From positions 11,835,338 to 11,899,337 of the forward strand of contig NC_088302.1 of NCBI RefSeq assembly GCF_032854445.1: 64,000 nt of DNA, written 5' to 3'. The notes beneath the pieces were generated by a model that saw only the letters and a program-made list of their open reading frames with translations, ran no database searches and was not told the origin of the DNA. A program made the translations under genes and the position numbers. Shown here piece by piece: positions 26,150 to 39,262 of this stretch. Positions within the stretch are counted from its first letter, which is position 1. Each line of letters starts with the position of its first letter. This DNA is from Liolophura sinensis (Eukaryota > Mollusca > Polyplacophora > Chitonida > Chitonidae).

Positions 26150-26535
26150 ACAACAAATAATATAACCTGAGCTATTCAGGAAGAGGGATGTAAAAAAACC
26201 TAAATAAATCCAATCTGGGGCTCTAAAAGCAACCGAAAACACAATGTCGCGTCACTCATACCTCCATGCACATATGATTAAAAGGTAAAGCATGGTTCTG
26301 GTGACACAAGCCGAATCATTCTTGCATTCTCAGGTTAGATCGAGAGATAGCTGGCGTCTGATTGATCAAAACTGATAACACATGGTAGTGCTTTCAATTT
26401 CCTCAATGTGTGTGATTCTGCTTACTTTGAACTGCAAAATCTCAGTTATAAACCATCACAGAGCCAATCCGTTATGCTTTTAAACTTCAGGTGGGAAACT
26501 TTATCAATGTATATTCAAACATTTACTCTGGTGAT
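26150..26535 (+). repeat. Diverged ~400 bp dispersed repeat, copy 1
   Basis: Shares ordered blocks with 29608-30080: ATAACCTGAG..ATTCAGGAAGAG, CTCAATGTGTG..ATTCTGCTTACTTTGAACTG, and TGCTTTTAAACTTCA. Same orientation, probably copies of an old transposon. No coding frame. Confidence 0.7.
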
Positions 26536-27910
26536 GTCTTTTCTTTTAAAGCTGCAGACAAGAAACTTTATTGACAAGTAGCATAAGTCTTCAAAACCAC
26601 CTCTTTCCTGCTCCGTTGCAGTGAAGTTGGGAGACTTGACTGGTTCTTTTAATAGCAAGGATATTGGTTTTCTCCAGGAAATAATTCTTGAGTACAGTGT
26701 AAAACTAAAACAATCAAACAACTAAACGAGTGACAATCAAACACATCATCCAAATGCCTCAGTTGTTCACATGCCCACAATCAATACCTTACAGAGCATG
26801 CCTTATGCCATATCTTCAGCCCTCTACAAAAATTCCTCATTTCGTGGTTTCAGTTTCAAATTTATGGTGTGGAACTAATGTTAAAGCAGGAAAAGGTTAA
26901 TGATGCAATTGTAGTAATATCTCATAAAAAAAAAAAAGAAAAAATATTACTACTGAAGTCATGTATTCTTAATCCCTCGTGAATTACAATGGAACTTTCA
27001 CAGAGCAAAGAAGGATCAGGACTCCAAACCATACATGCATGCTCTTGGAATCAACCTCCTATCATCACTCAGGCTTTTGTAGGTGCACAGCGAATCCAGC
27101 GCAACATGAATATCTTTCTTAGCCTGAATATCAGGCAGGACGTTTGCATTAGACACGCCCCAAAACATGCGGCACTCCTATTACCTGTATATCTACTGAA
27201 CTGTAAGTAATACTTGAACGCAGAGGTTATATGGTATGAAGGTCAACCTGAACTGTATAAGTTCACCTGAACTCAACAAATCTGATGTTTTTAAAAGATC
27301 AGGAAAGTGGGATTTAATGCCATGTAGCATTTCAAGAGTTGCCTCCCTTGTAAATAATGTATGTACATGTATGCATTAGGAAGTCAGGTGCCCCTTGTAT
27401 ATAAATGATGTCCCTGTAAACATCAGAGCCACCCTTTTTTATACTCCAGGCCAAATGATATGTAACAAAACAAAAAGTTGGCTAAAATCTGAGAATGGAA
27501 TATGTTTTTCAAATTCAAACTGGTTACAAATTGCCCAGAGTTTAATACCATCAGTCTCTTCAATGTCATAGCACATACATGTCCATGCTGCATATGACCC
27601 ATCCACACAACTTTTAAAATTTCAAAATCTGACCTGCACACTTTGAACAAAATTAACTGTTATATATGTACTATAGACCCTTCCAAACAGTCAACCAAGA
27701 ACACACAACTGACCAATCATAAGCAGTGTTTTTGCGAAAAGGTCAACTGGATGTCCCACACATTAGATACCAATGTCCATCTTTCTGTGATGTCATTACG
27801 TCACAACTGCTTTCAACGGAAACGGAATAAAATGTAACATTGTCACGAAAAGGGGTGGTCGGACATCGGATGTGTTGGATCCATCCATTCTACCGTTTGA
27901 CTGTATAATA

Positions 27911-28718
27911 TTCCTGAGTGAATGCAAGTAATACATACAAACAGGATAACAGTCATGAGTGAATCCAAGTTATACATACAAACAGGATAACATTCATGAG
28001 TGAATCCAAGTTATACATACAAACAGGATAACAGTCATGAGTGAATGCAAGTAATACATACAAACAGGATAACAGTCATGAGTGAATCCAAGTAATACAT
28101 ACAAACAAAATAACAGTCATGAGTGAATCCAAGTTATACATACAAACAGGATAACAGTCATGAGTGAATCCAAGTAATACATACAAACAAAATAACAGTC
28201 ATGAGTGAATTCAAGTTATACATACAAACAGGATAACAGTCATGAGTGAATCCAAGTAATACATACAAACAGGATAACAGTCATGAGTGAATCCAAGTAA
28301 TACATACAAACAGGATAACAGTCATGAGGGAATCCAAGTAATACATACAAACAGGATAACAGTCATGAGGGAATCCAAGTTATACATACAAACAGGATAA
28401 CAGTCATGAGGGAATCCAAGTAATACATACAAACAGGATAACAGTCATGAGTGAATCCAAGTTATACATACAAACAGGATAAGTCATGAGTGAATCCAAG
28501 TAATACATACAAACAGGATAACAGTCATGAGGGAATCCAAGTAATACATACAAACAGGATAAGTCATGAGGGAATCCAAGTTATACATACAAACAGGATA
28601 AGTCATGAGTGAATCCAAGTAATACATACAAACAGGATAACAGTCATGAGGGAATCCAAGTAATACATACAAACAGGATAAGTCATGAGGGAATCCAAGT
28701 TATACATACAGACAGGTA
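27911..28718 (+). repeat. 41 bp minisatellite
   Basis: About 20 copies of a unit with CATGAGTGAATCCAAGTAAT and ACATACAAACAGGATAACAG. A shortened 39 bp form (GGATAAGTCATGAG) appears in the second half. GTGAATCC and GGGAATCC variants are mixed. Confidence 0.95.
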
Positions 28719-29607
28719 ACAACAAAATGTTTTGAGTAGCTGCTGATTAACCTACATGTAAATGTCATAAAACAATATTATATATTACAAACTATGTATG
28801 TAAGTATAAAATTTTATTTACTAGTGCAATACGGCCAGACCAGTTTAAATTTTTGGTTTATGGGCATAATGAATCTTTTTTCAATTTCAAAGGAGAGTCA
28901 TAGGAGAATAAAAACAAAACTGAACAATCATCTAATTTGTGGGAAATGTGGAACGTCCCAGCAATAGTTCATATTAAAGACATATATACACTTTTTGAAA
29001 CTCAGAAAAATCACAAAAATCTCAAAAAAATATCAAGATCACACCAACTACAAAGAAAGATTTTTAATTTTATTTCATTCTTTGGATTTTTTTAAATTGT
29101 TGCCCAACTTGAAAAACACAAAACAAAACTGGTGTTGTCTAATGCAGATAAAAACATTACTATATTAATGTATTTCTATAATAGTCCTAGTAAATACAAG
29201 CCTAAACAAAGCAGGCCTAAAACAAGTCAAAAGTGCCAAAGTACTCACATAAACAGGAGCCTGTTCGGGGGAACACGCCATGCGGCAAGTCTCTGGAAAC
29301 AAAATAACACAGTGTTCCATAAATATATGTGTTAAATATATACCTTCTGCACACAGCCAATATAACAATAAACAACATGAATAATGTTCGTTTTATCCAA
29401 TTATAAAATCTAGATGCGAAACGCACAGTAATTCACCCAGTAATGAATTAAAAAGTGACCAAATATTCTCATGGGCAACCAAATTCATATATGTCAATAA
29501 CATGGAGCTTGTACATGTTTTCACATTTATTCCACACACCTTTTTCATAAAATTCTATAAACAAAACGGGGAAAACAACTGGGTTACCATATCTTGAAAA
29601 AAAAAGG

Positions 29608-30080
29608 ATAACAAATAACATAACCTGAGTCATTCAGGAAGAGAAATGGAAAAAAGCCTTAAAGGCTACAGCCATTTTTCTTGTGACATGCTTGGTAACC
29701 TTAATTTTTAATGCGAAGTTGTTATGAGTCTTCAAAGCTATGGATAGCATCATGATAAAACAACCAGCAAGACAAAGATGCATATCATTCGTTCTGTTGC
29801 ATACACGATGCCAATATGGTTAAAAAGCAAACCCTAGAGTTCAGGTGACTCAAGCAGAGACTGACGCGTTCTCGCGTTAACACAGAGATAACTCGTGTGT
29901 AACTGATCAATACTGATAGCATGGCGACGGCATCCGTTTTCTCAATGTGTGCCATTCTGCTTACTTTGAACTGTGATATCTCGCTTATGCCACACCACAA
30001 AGAGTTATCAATGCTTTTTAAACTTCATGTTGCTTATTTTATCGATGCATATACATGTACATATTTAATCTGGCAGGTTT
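29608..30080 (+). repeat. Diverged ~400 bp dispersed repeat, copy 2
   Basis: Partner of the copy at 26150, about 3.5 kb away. It includes extra sequence in the middle, with CpG-bearing blocks such as GACGCGTTCTCGCG. No inverted ends are clear. Confidence 0.7.
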
Positions 30081-30482
30081 TTTTATGACATCAATAAATG
30101 CTGCACTGTGACAAAAGTACTTGACACTGTATACTGAAGTGCATCTATGTAACACACCACCCAAAATAAGACATAACATACATGCCATATCACCCATACA
30201 TGTATGCCAACTTTAATCATCAAACCCTGGTTTAACTTGGTTTGCCTTTAACATCTTACATTTACATGTACTTCACTAAACTGGGTCACTAACATGTACA
30301 TATACGTAGCCTTTTGCATGTTTCTGTTCAGAAATTTCCAACAAGCCGACTACTGTCCAATCATAACAATGAACTGTAATTCACCTAGAGTTAGGCTTGT
30401 AAAAATGCGCAGAAGACTATAAAAAGGATACTTTTGACATCAACACTTCAGTTTTCCTGATGATAAATGAATTTTCTTATTT

Positions 30483-30608
30483 CATTGGTGTTTTACGCCG
30501 TACTCAAGAATATTTCACTCATACGACGACGGCCATCATTATGGTGGAAGGAAACTGGGCTGAGCCAGGGGGAAACCCATGACCCTCTGCAGGTTGCTGC
30601 AAGACCTA
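30483..30608 (-). mobile_element. V-SINE fragment
   Basis: Minus orientation. Only the tail and core remain, from ATTGGTGTTTTACGCCG through GCAGGTTGCTGCAAGACC. The head is missing, and the core is diverged (ACTGGGCTGAGCCAGG). Confidence 0.85.
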
Positions 30609-30661
30609 AATGTATCGAACTTCATAACAAACAATTATGTGTGCCTACTGGTTGACTGAGC

Positions 30662-30745
30662 CAACAGAATCAAGCAAACTGTGCCGCTTGAGAAATGCTA
30701 AACTTTAAGTGAAATACAGTATTCGTTAAAAAAATTGATTTGTAA
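30662..30745 (+). repeat. Dispersed short repeat, second copy
   Basis: CAGAATCAAGCAAACTGTGC, then GAGAAATGCTAAACTTTAAG and GTGAAATACAGTATTC. The last block is the inverted form of the one at 21227. Confidence 0.5.
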
Positions 30746-31381
30746 AAAATTATGCTTAAAGTTCAATTTTTGTGAAATACAGCATTCATAAGAAAAAATT
30801 CACGTGCAAGAAAATGGTGCTTGAAGTTTTTGAGTTTATTAAATTTTATTTCATTAACCAAAAGAAAACTACGAACAGCCTTGACATTGATATTCTGGAC
30901 AATTCATGCAGACACACGAATACAAGATGACCTACTCCATAACGGTACCAGAGGTCGTTCCGACTCTTACCAATCTGTTCCCAGAAATCCCCAGACTGAC
31001 CTCCACTTGACCTGAATGTCAGCACGGAGGTACACAGGTAAAGTTTTTGTTAAGGACAAACTTGCTGAAAGGCTGAGACCACTTCAAAAGCAATAGTATC
31101 ATATTTTATTCTGTACACACTACACACTGATCCCAGATATCATGTCAATTCTGTACAGTACATCTTCACTAGTCATCTCTCTAAAGCCCTTAACACAAAG
31201 AGACCAGCCCTTCACCATGTTTGCTCAGACAGATTTCAGATTCTCTTGTGCTGGGAAAGTAAGCCACTACATGTCACATGAGTTGACAAGGGAAAATACC
31301 TGAGCATATAACTTATAATGTTCACATCAATGTCAATGATCAATTCATATCACAATGATAACACTACAAAATCATGATGCC

Positions 31382-31594
31382 CGAATTCTTCAACTTTCCC
31401 ACATACGAAAGAGCAGCTTTCAGTGCACATTATTAATTTGATTTTGGGGATAAAACTACACTGGTTGGATTGGCCCATTTCAGGCCTTCACAAAAAGTAT
31501 AGTTTTATCAGTCTACACAGACTAATGAATATGCTCCCTCAGAATATGCTTGAATAAACACCTCGTAAACATGTGAAAAGGCAGAAGAATTACA
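31382..31594 (-). mobile_element. MITE family 1, copy D
   Basis: GAATTCTTCAACTTTCCCAC at the left, GGCAGAAGAATTACA at the right. It is in inverted orientation relative to copy A and lies directly against a V-SINE. Confidence 0.85.
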
Positions 31595-31598
31595 ATAA

Positions 31599-31768
31599 GC
31601 TGGCTTCCTCTCCAGAAGGTCTGTCAGCAACCTGCGGATGGTCGTGGGTTTGCCCCGGGCTCTCCCGGTTTCTACCCACCATAATGCTGGCTGCCGTCGT
31701 ATAAGTGAAATATTCTTGAGTACGGCGTAAAACACCAATCAAATAAATAAATAAATAAATAAATAAAT
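31599..31768 (+). mobile_element. V-SINE, 5'-truncated, with long AAAT tail
   Basis: Plus orientation, beginning at GCTGGCTTCCTCTCC. The core is well preserved and it ends in about seven AAAT units. Its 5' edge abuts a MITE family 1 copy. Confidence 0.88.
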
Positions 31769-32539
31769 GCCATACACAGTGGTAAACTGCTTAATGTATT
31801 CATATTTATATTAATTATAGTATTTTGCTTGTTCACTTTAACAAACTTAACGCACTTTTCATTAATATCACTTTCAGTATTATTTCAGTCATATACTTAT
31901 GTACAACCACTTTAATGAATGCAGTGTACTGTATGCTCACAACAGGCCAAACTTTGTAGAACTTCAATAAAACCCAAGATTTTCAAGATTTGCAATTTCA
32001 AGAACCTCAGATGAACCGACATAAGACTGAACCTACATGTATTCATCCAACTATCTTATTGTTGCAAAAAAAAAAAAACCATCTTCAAAACCCTCCCCAA
32101 ACTTGTATCAGCCAGTTTATTTCATACCTTTACTTTTTTTCCTTTTTATTTCAAGGTCACCACCATTTATATAAGCATGAGACAAGGTTATCATTTGTCA
32201 CTTTGAACTTGACACCAAACACAAGTGCACAACGTACACAAGGTGACTGGCGACAAGTTTTTACTGTGTAATCTTTTAAGCTTGTGGGCCAGTTCAGGCA
32301 TCAAGACGCACACACAGTGTAAAGGTGACTGACACTTCAATATCCCCAAGTTGAGGCCTACATTACTTCATTAGGATTCCAGTAGTGAAACAATAGTGAA
32401 AAGAATAAATGCCTCTCTCAAAATACCCTTATTAAAAATGGTAATAGTTACATTTACAATAATTAGTATACAAGTATTTCATTTATGTATTCCAATGGAG
32501 CTTTAATCACATAGAACAATGCAATGCACAGTAAAACCT

Positions 32540-32728
32540 AGTTCCCTTGCCAGGTATCTGATGACTATGAGGTCCCAAGTTCAAACCCTTCAGCTTCTGC
32601 TGGTTTACCTACAGCTGTAATTGTTCTACTAGGTATATGTGCTGGGGTTTACTCTAAGCTTCCCCAGAAATTCGACTCTCATACTATTAGTGAAACCCAT
32701 GTATTAAAACTTAAATATCAAATAGATA
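32540..32728 (+). mobile_element. Degenerate SINE-like copy
   Basis: A B-box-like GGTCCCAAGTTCAAACCC is followed by CTGGGGTTTACTCTAAGC and an AAATAGATAAATAG end. Order and spacing suggest an old tRNA-derived SINE. Confidence 0.45.
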
Positions 32729-34285
32729 AATAGTTTGGTGTCAGGAAATATATGTATATATCATTGCAAAACTTTATGAAAGATATTCCAGAGGTAAGAC
32801 TGCATACATGAAGAGACTACAATGACTGCACAGGTAACTTTGAAACAGGTGAAACTGGTTACGATTTCTTTTATCCTAAACTGTCATACCCCTGAGTGCC
32901 TGTGAACATACACTAGATTACATAAATGGCAACACTGTATTTAATATCTATAATTTACATTATTACTGTTTAGATAACTACAAAAAATATTTCACCTAGA
33001 TGTAAACGTGTGCAAGCCTGTCAACATGTACGATGTAAACCTGGGGCTGAATTCATAATTACTGATTAAAGGGGGATAACTCTCAATAGTCTTTGCTTGG
33101 CTACTCAGCTGAACATTTCTCCATCAGGGAAGAGGGAACCATCCAAGTTAATTCTAACATTTCAAAATATATCCACGTTCTGTACCATGGTTACATCACT
33201 TCACCGTCGGGGCATCCTTTTCAAAAACAGATTACCTCTACATTTGTAAGTATAAAGTATGTTTTTCTGAAAGCAATGGAAGATTTAAGGACGAGCTACA
33301 CAGACTGTCCAAATGACAGCAGAATGCATCATTTTCTTCTGTGACGTTGCAGTGTGTGTGTAGTTCATATATATATTGTGACCACACATGCACTGATAAT
33401 TGTGACGTGATAAAGGAAAGAATAAATGAGTTCACAGGTTTGGACAGTCTTGATACAGTCTTGGAAGCACCTTTTTGAGTTCCCCATTACAGGCTGCATT
33501 GTACTGTATTTCACCTACGGTAAGCTTTGTCCAAGTAACAGGACACAGAACCCCTTTACAACTTCCGTTTTTCAGTAGGGACGATTGTAGTTCTGTGTAT
33601 TTTAGGGTGTAAAGTCTTTTATTGCTGCCAGCCTGCCGTTTTTGGTGTACAGGTGCATGCTTGGTATCAAAATGATGGAAATTGTCTAAGCTTTGGGCAG
33701 GTATGAGTTTTAATGGTGAAAGTTTGAAATTCTGGGCGAGAGGACACAAGGAGACAGGTGGTGATGAGGCTGCGAGTGACGTCCCCTTGGCGTTGCTAGG
33801 CACCCCTCCCAGCTGCCGGCATGGAAAGGTCCAGATTTTGACGGTCAACCTATGTCAAGATTTTTACAGCTTCTTTCTCACAGGCTGGGCCAGGTATGCA
33901 CCAAAGCTTATTGGCCTCGGAATGTTTGGGGCTGAGCTACAGCGCTAAACGTTAACATTGTCGCTTATGGAAAACTAATGGGGGTCTGTGGCCAACACAT
34001 TTCCTTTGATTCTGACAAATTCATCCACCATATTAAAGAGGATTTTTTTCAGTTGGATTAATTTCTAACCACAAAAACTTAAGTGTTGGCATCAGAAGTA
34101 TTTTGATGTGTTTTTTTAAGGCATTTTATGTTCCTCTGAAAGTGCATATTTACAAACCAAACTTTAGGTAAAATACAGTATTCACCATGATTCACCATAA
34201 CATGTTCCATATATACCTCGTAGGTAAGACTTAAACCTCAGTAGGCACAAGGGCCCTTGCTACTGAATGAAGGAATAAATGAAAG

Positions 34286-34515
34286 CTGGGGGTTTACGCC
34301 GCACTTAACGATTTTTCAATCATATAACAATGAGTCATTAGATGTGTGCAGATATAATGTGACGTCTCGTAACAGGGTGAGTCTATGCCGCCAAAGCACT
34401 GCCACCACTGAAGAATCATGCCGAAAACACTAGACATGACACCCCACCCAGTCACATTATACTGACACCAGGCCAACCAGTTGCTTGTTCTAGCCCTCTA
34501 CCTGCTGAGCACTAA
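34286..34515 (-). mobile_element. Second SINE family, 3' part
   Basis: Minus orientation. It shares CACATTATACTGACACC, TTGCT...CTCTACC and TGCTGAGCAC with the copy near 54.75 kb. It continues into a tail starting (plus strand) at GGGTTTACGCCGCACTTAACG. The tRNA-like head is missing. Confidence 0.6.
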
Positions 34516-34910
34516 ACTCACAACAAAATACACAAAAATATAGAAATGAGTTGAATCCTTGGATGTCACCCATAAGTCGTCAATGTTGTAGCATAGGCAC
34601 ATACTGTCATACATGTGCCTTGGTTTATCCCATGCATGACCCATTTCACACCTGAATACTGGTGCACCCCTCAAAACTGCTACCCAAATGACTTAAAATT
34701 TCATCCACAAAAAAAAAAATTTCTTTTGAGGCAAATAAATGTCACAAAATATTATTTTTTGTTTCCACTAGAATATGATCCTATGTTCCCAGCAAACTTC
34801 AAAACACCTTTATAAAGTCGACAGAACTCTCAGTATTTGGAAAAATAAACAAGTTAGTCATGGATGAAATCTATGCTCATTAAGGGTATCTGATTTCTAA
34901 ATAGATAATG

Positions 34911-35060
34911 TAAGTGGGAAGGTCTGCCAGCAACCTGCAGATGTTCATGGGCTTTCTCCGGGCTTTGTCCAGTTTCCTCCCACCATAATGTTGGCTGCTG
35001 TCGAATAAGTGAAATACTCTTGAATAGGGCGTAAAACACCAATCAAATAAATAAATAAAA
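34911..35060 (+). mobile_element. V-SINE, 5'-truncated
   Basis: Plus orientation, from TAAGTGGGAAGGTCTGCC to an AAAT tail. The core has several substitutions, and the tRNA-like head is absent. Confidence 0.85.
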
Positions 35061-35566
35061 CATAAATAGATAACAGCCACAAAGAGTTTAATAAACAATT
35101 AATATGATTTCAGATTTCAGCATCAACCATAAATAATCAGATATCACCATATGAAACACTAGATTTCCATACACAAACAATACCCACAATATTATATGTT
35201 GTAAAGTCACTTTATAAATGCCAGCACGATCAATTATAAATATCATTAACCACTAAAGCTTTTCCTTTTAGATAGGACGTGCCTAATGAAATGTCTGTTG
35301 ACCCAGCAATTGTGTTATATAGAGGACTATTGATTTCCTTTTTACACAGGCAGGTGCTAAAACAGGGCTATTACCTGTGTTTGTAGACTCACAAATTTGT
35401 GCTCGGAACCCTTCATTAATGGAAAGCGTCTAAACGGGTAAAGTTTCTCACTTCAGAATGTCATTTGTTGACAAAATGTTTTGATGCAACCATTAATTAT
35501 CTGAATCACCGCAGTACTTAAGGCATCAGACAGAGTCATTATGGAGAGACATTATTCTGACCAATA

Positions 35567-36690
35567 CTCTAATCATTCACCTGTATGCTTCAATAACAAG
35601 CTTTAATCATTCACCTGTATATTTCAATAGCAAGCTTTAATCATTCACCTGTATGCTTCAATAACAAGCTATAACCATTCACCTGTATGCTTCAATAACA
35701 AGCTTTAATCATTCACCTGTATGCTTCAATAACAAGCTTTAATCATTCACCTGTATGCTTCAAAAACAAGCTATAACCATTCACCTGTATGCTTCAATAA
35801 CAAGCTTTAATCATTCACCTGTATGCTTCAATAACAAGCTTTAACCATTCACCTGTATGCTTCAATAACAAGCTTTAATCATTCACCTGTATACTTCAAT
35901 AACAAGCTTTAATCATTCACCTTTATGCTTCAATAACAAGCTTTAATCATTCACCTGTATGCTTCAATAACAAGCTTTAATCATTCACCTTTATGCTTCA
36001 ATAACAAGCTTTAATCATTCACCTGTATGCTTCAAAAACAAGCTATAACCATTCACCTGTATGCTTCAATAACAAGCTTTAATCATTCACCTGTATGCTT
36101 CAAAAACAAGCTATAACCATTCACCTGTATGCTTCAATAACAAGCTTTAACCATTCACCTGTATACTTCAATAACAAGCTTTAATCATTCACCTTTATGC
36201 TTCAATAACAAGCTTTAATCATTCACCTGTATGCTTCAATAACAAGTTTTAATCATTCACCTGTATGCTTCAATAACAAGCTTTAATCATTCACCTGCAT
36301 GCTTCAATAACAAGCTTTAATCATTCACCTGTATGCTTCAATAACAAGTTTTAATCATTCACCTGTATGCTTCAATAACAAGCTTTAATCATTCACCTGC
36401 ATGCTTCAATAACAAGCTTTAATCATTCACCTGTATGCTTCAATAACAAGCTTTAATCATTCACCTGTATACTTCAATAACAAGCTTTAATCATTCACCT
36501 TTATGCTTCAATAACAAGCTTTAATCATTCACCTGTATGCTTCAATAACAAGCTTTAATCATTCACCTGTATGCTTCAATAACAAGTTTTAATCATTCAC
36601 CTGTATGCTTCAATAACAAGCTTTAATCATTCACCTGTATGCTTCAATAACAAGCTTTAATCATTCACCTGCATGCTTCAATAACAAGCT
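35567..36690 (+). repeat. 34 bp minisatellite
   Basis: About 33 copies of a unit with CAAGCTTTAATCATTCACCT and GTATGCTTCAATAA. Very low divergence. Variants (CTTTATGC, GTATAC, GCATGC, CAAAAACAAG) recur at intervals, suggesting duplication of multi-unit blocks. Confidence 0.95.
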
Positions 36691-37767
36691 GAACATTAAC
36701 GTGACTATTATAAGAGATGGCATAAATGCTACATGAAGTATAGATTTTGGTATGAGCACAGCAGATGGCACTACTCAATTCCATGCCCATTTTCAAAACT
36801 TTTCCTTTCTATTTCTTTTCTTTTGTTTAAAGAACATTGAACTCTAGTGCAAAAAGGTTTCACAGTTTTACACACACACAATACTGGGTGTAAATCCAAT
36901 GGAGGAAGAAGATGAAGACTTTAAGTGTATTATCTGTCCACAATTATTCTTCTGTTCACCAATGGGGGAAAAAAGCAAAAGACTCAACAATGGCCTAGAT
37001 TTATAGCCATCCCAAAATGAAAACAATTGCTTAAACATCACAGCCCAACTCTAAACTAACAGTAACTCTCACAGCCAAAATATTACACTGTTTTTTCAGA
37101 AGCAGGAAGTTTGCACTTTCTGCTTCAACACAGCTGGTCAATGTTGAATGTTTTTCTGGAAAAAATGTTTTGAAATTCAGTAGGAGCTATAGCCCTTGTG
37201 TTAGTGTATGATGGAAAACCTGGTCCAAATCACACTTCACAACAGTGAATGGCAAATGACTAATGCTGATTTTGATATTCACCTGAAAGTGTCAGAAAGA
37301 TTATCTACAATCCCTATAATAGAAGATGGAAATATACATGCGGCAAGAGGATACCAGATGTACTATACATGTATTTTCAGGAATACCCCTCAAAAAATTA
37401 ATATAAAGGTCTAAGTACTTTGGCAAAAAACCCTGACTTAAGTTATAACAGATATATATGCAGATAGGAGGTTTCAAATTCATAACTTTGAATTAAAAAG
37501 GAATGAAATCAGAAAAGCTCCCTGCACCCAGAAGGTTCCAATAGCTTTACAAAACCAAAACTTCATCAGTTACTATACTGAGGTGTTCCACACTTATAAT
37601 ATTACAAACACACATTCAAATGTTCACCATACACATGTATATAATAATTACATCCGTGTATTTTGATACAACGTATAAATTAACTTTCACTTCCAAAATT
37701 TTAAAGCGATATTAGAAAACTGAGTGGGTTAAAATACAAAGCAACACAGTCTGCATACAACTAGTAT

Positions 37768-37984
37768 TACTGTAATTCTTCAACCTTTTCATATGTTTGC
37801 AAGGTGTTATTCAAGCCTACTCTGAAGGCACTCTTCTGTTTTGACTGATAAAATTATACTTTTTGTGAAGGCCTGAAACTGGCCAATCCAACCAATGTAG
37901 TTTTGTCTCCAAAATCAAATTAAAAATATGCATAAATTGCACTGAAAGTTGCTCTTTGATATGCGAAAAGGTTGAGAAGAAGTT
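37768..37984 (+). mobile_element. MITE family 1, copy E
   Basis: TACTGTAATTCTTCAACC at the left, ATATGCGAAAAGGTTGAG at the right. This is the best-preserved inverted ends of the family, with the interior TGAAACTGGCCAATCCAACC. Confidence 0.88.
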
Positions 37985-39114
37985 AATGCTCAATTTTAGG
38001 TGTACATTTAGTTGCCAAAGGTATTGGCTAAGTCAGTGAGTAACTAGACAGATCCTGTGTGTGCTGCATGGAACTCACACTGTGTATAGTATTGAGAAGG
38101 TATACATGTATATATCAGTGGATGATTGAATGGCTCATGGAATCAGGAGCTGGATGCAAATGTTGTCAAATCCTAGAGGAAAAATCATCTGATATATTGC
38201 CATGAGAACACCAATGCAGTGAACATGTAATGTAAATTGATGGAAAGAAAACCAACCTGGGACCGTTACAGCATGTACAATACAACGTGCACAGGAAGGG
38301 GTATGTATATGTACGGTTAGCTAGTGCCATTCCATATTACAGGCAATAAATGCAGATACGCACATGCGAAGAATGAACAAGATTATCCTATCCAATAACA
38401 TGACACACAAACTAGCCAAAGCGGAATAGAGCACAAATACATGGCACATGTATCCTGCACATGGGTGACATTCCACCTACACTTCTAAAATTTACAATCT
38501 TTCAGGAATCAATTATAATGATGCAACACGGAAAATTATGTAGGATTCAAAACTTACCAACAGTGCTCTTTTGAATATGCTCCTGTACACTTGCTGAAAG
38601 TTTACAGCGACCCCCTTCCCAATGCCACGTGTGCTGCCACAGCATAGGTAACCCACACCACAATACAACAATGTGCTTCAATAATACATGAAGTTAGCCA
38701 GCACATGAGAGTCAAAGTTTGTAGGTAGTGCAGCAGGCTACTGTATACAGACAGATGCCCAGTAATATCACCCCAGACACAAACATACACAATGGGAGGA
38801 TGGCAGGATAAGGCTGTGGCCCTGAATACCGTAAATACCACAGAAATCATTCACGCATAATTTCAGAGCTTTCCCAAGAATTCAAACTTACAAGACAGCC
38901 CACAAAATCCTAGCAGGTACGGTCCCATAAGATCTTCTCACAACACATATGTGAAAGGCATAACAGTACATGCATGTAGTTCCCTATCTTCATTTAACAT
39001 AACATTATCAAGATTAGGAAGCCTACTGCAGATAACCAACATTTCTCTGGTGACAAGAGAACTTTCATTGAATGCCACTTGTTTTCATCTGTATAAAACA
39101 TGCTGGAATGTTTG

Positions 39115-39222
39115 TCAGCTGCTTACCAAAGGTTGGTGGTTTACCACCCATAAAACTGACCTCCATACTATAAGTGAGAAATTCTTAAATATGGCATTAA
39201 ACAACATTTAAATAAATAAATA
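39115..39222 (+). mobile_element. SINE tail, degenerate
   Basis: CCAAAGGTTGGTGGTTTACC, then CCATACTATAAGTGAGAAATTC, TATGGCATTAAACAAC and an AAAT tail. The layout resembles the V-SINE 3' end but with a different core. Confidence 0.6.
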
Positions 39223-39234
39223 AATGTTTAGTAA

Positions 39235-39262
39235 GGGGGTGGGGTGGGGTGTGGGGGTGTGG
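39235..39262 (+). other. G-quadruplex-type motif
   Basis: Four runs of four or five G within 24 bases, separated by T or TGT, starting 13 bases after an AAAT SINE tail. The base pattern fits a stable G4 on the plus strand; folding is inferred. Confidence 0.7.

Noticed and set aside
28484-28672. Minus-strand repetitive open frame in the 41 bp array (MYYLDSLMT repeats)
   Set aside because: It depends on the mixture of 41 and 39 bp units and has no start context or flanking exon.
33432-33848. 138-codon minus-strand open frame
   Set aside because: This is the longest simple open frame in its area after the arrays, but composition and splice context do not suggest an exon and it matches no family I know.
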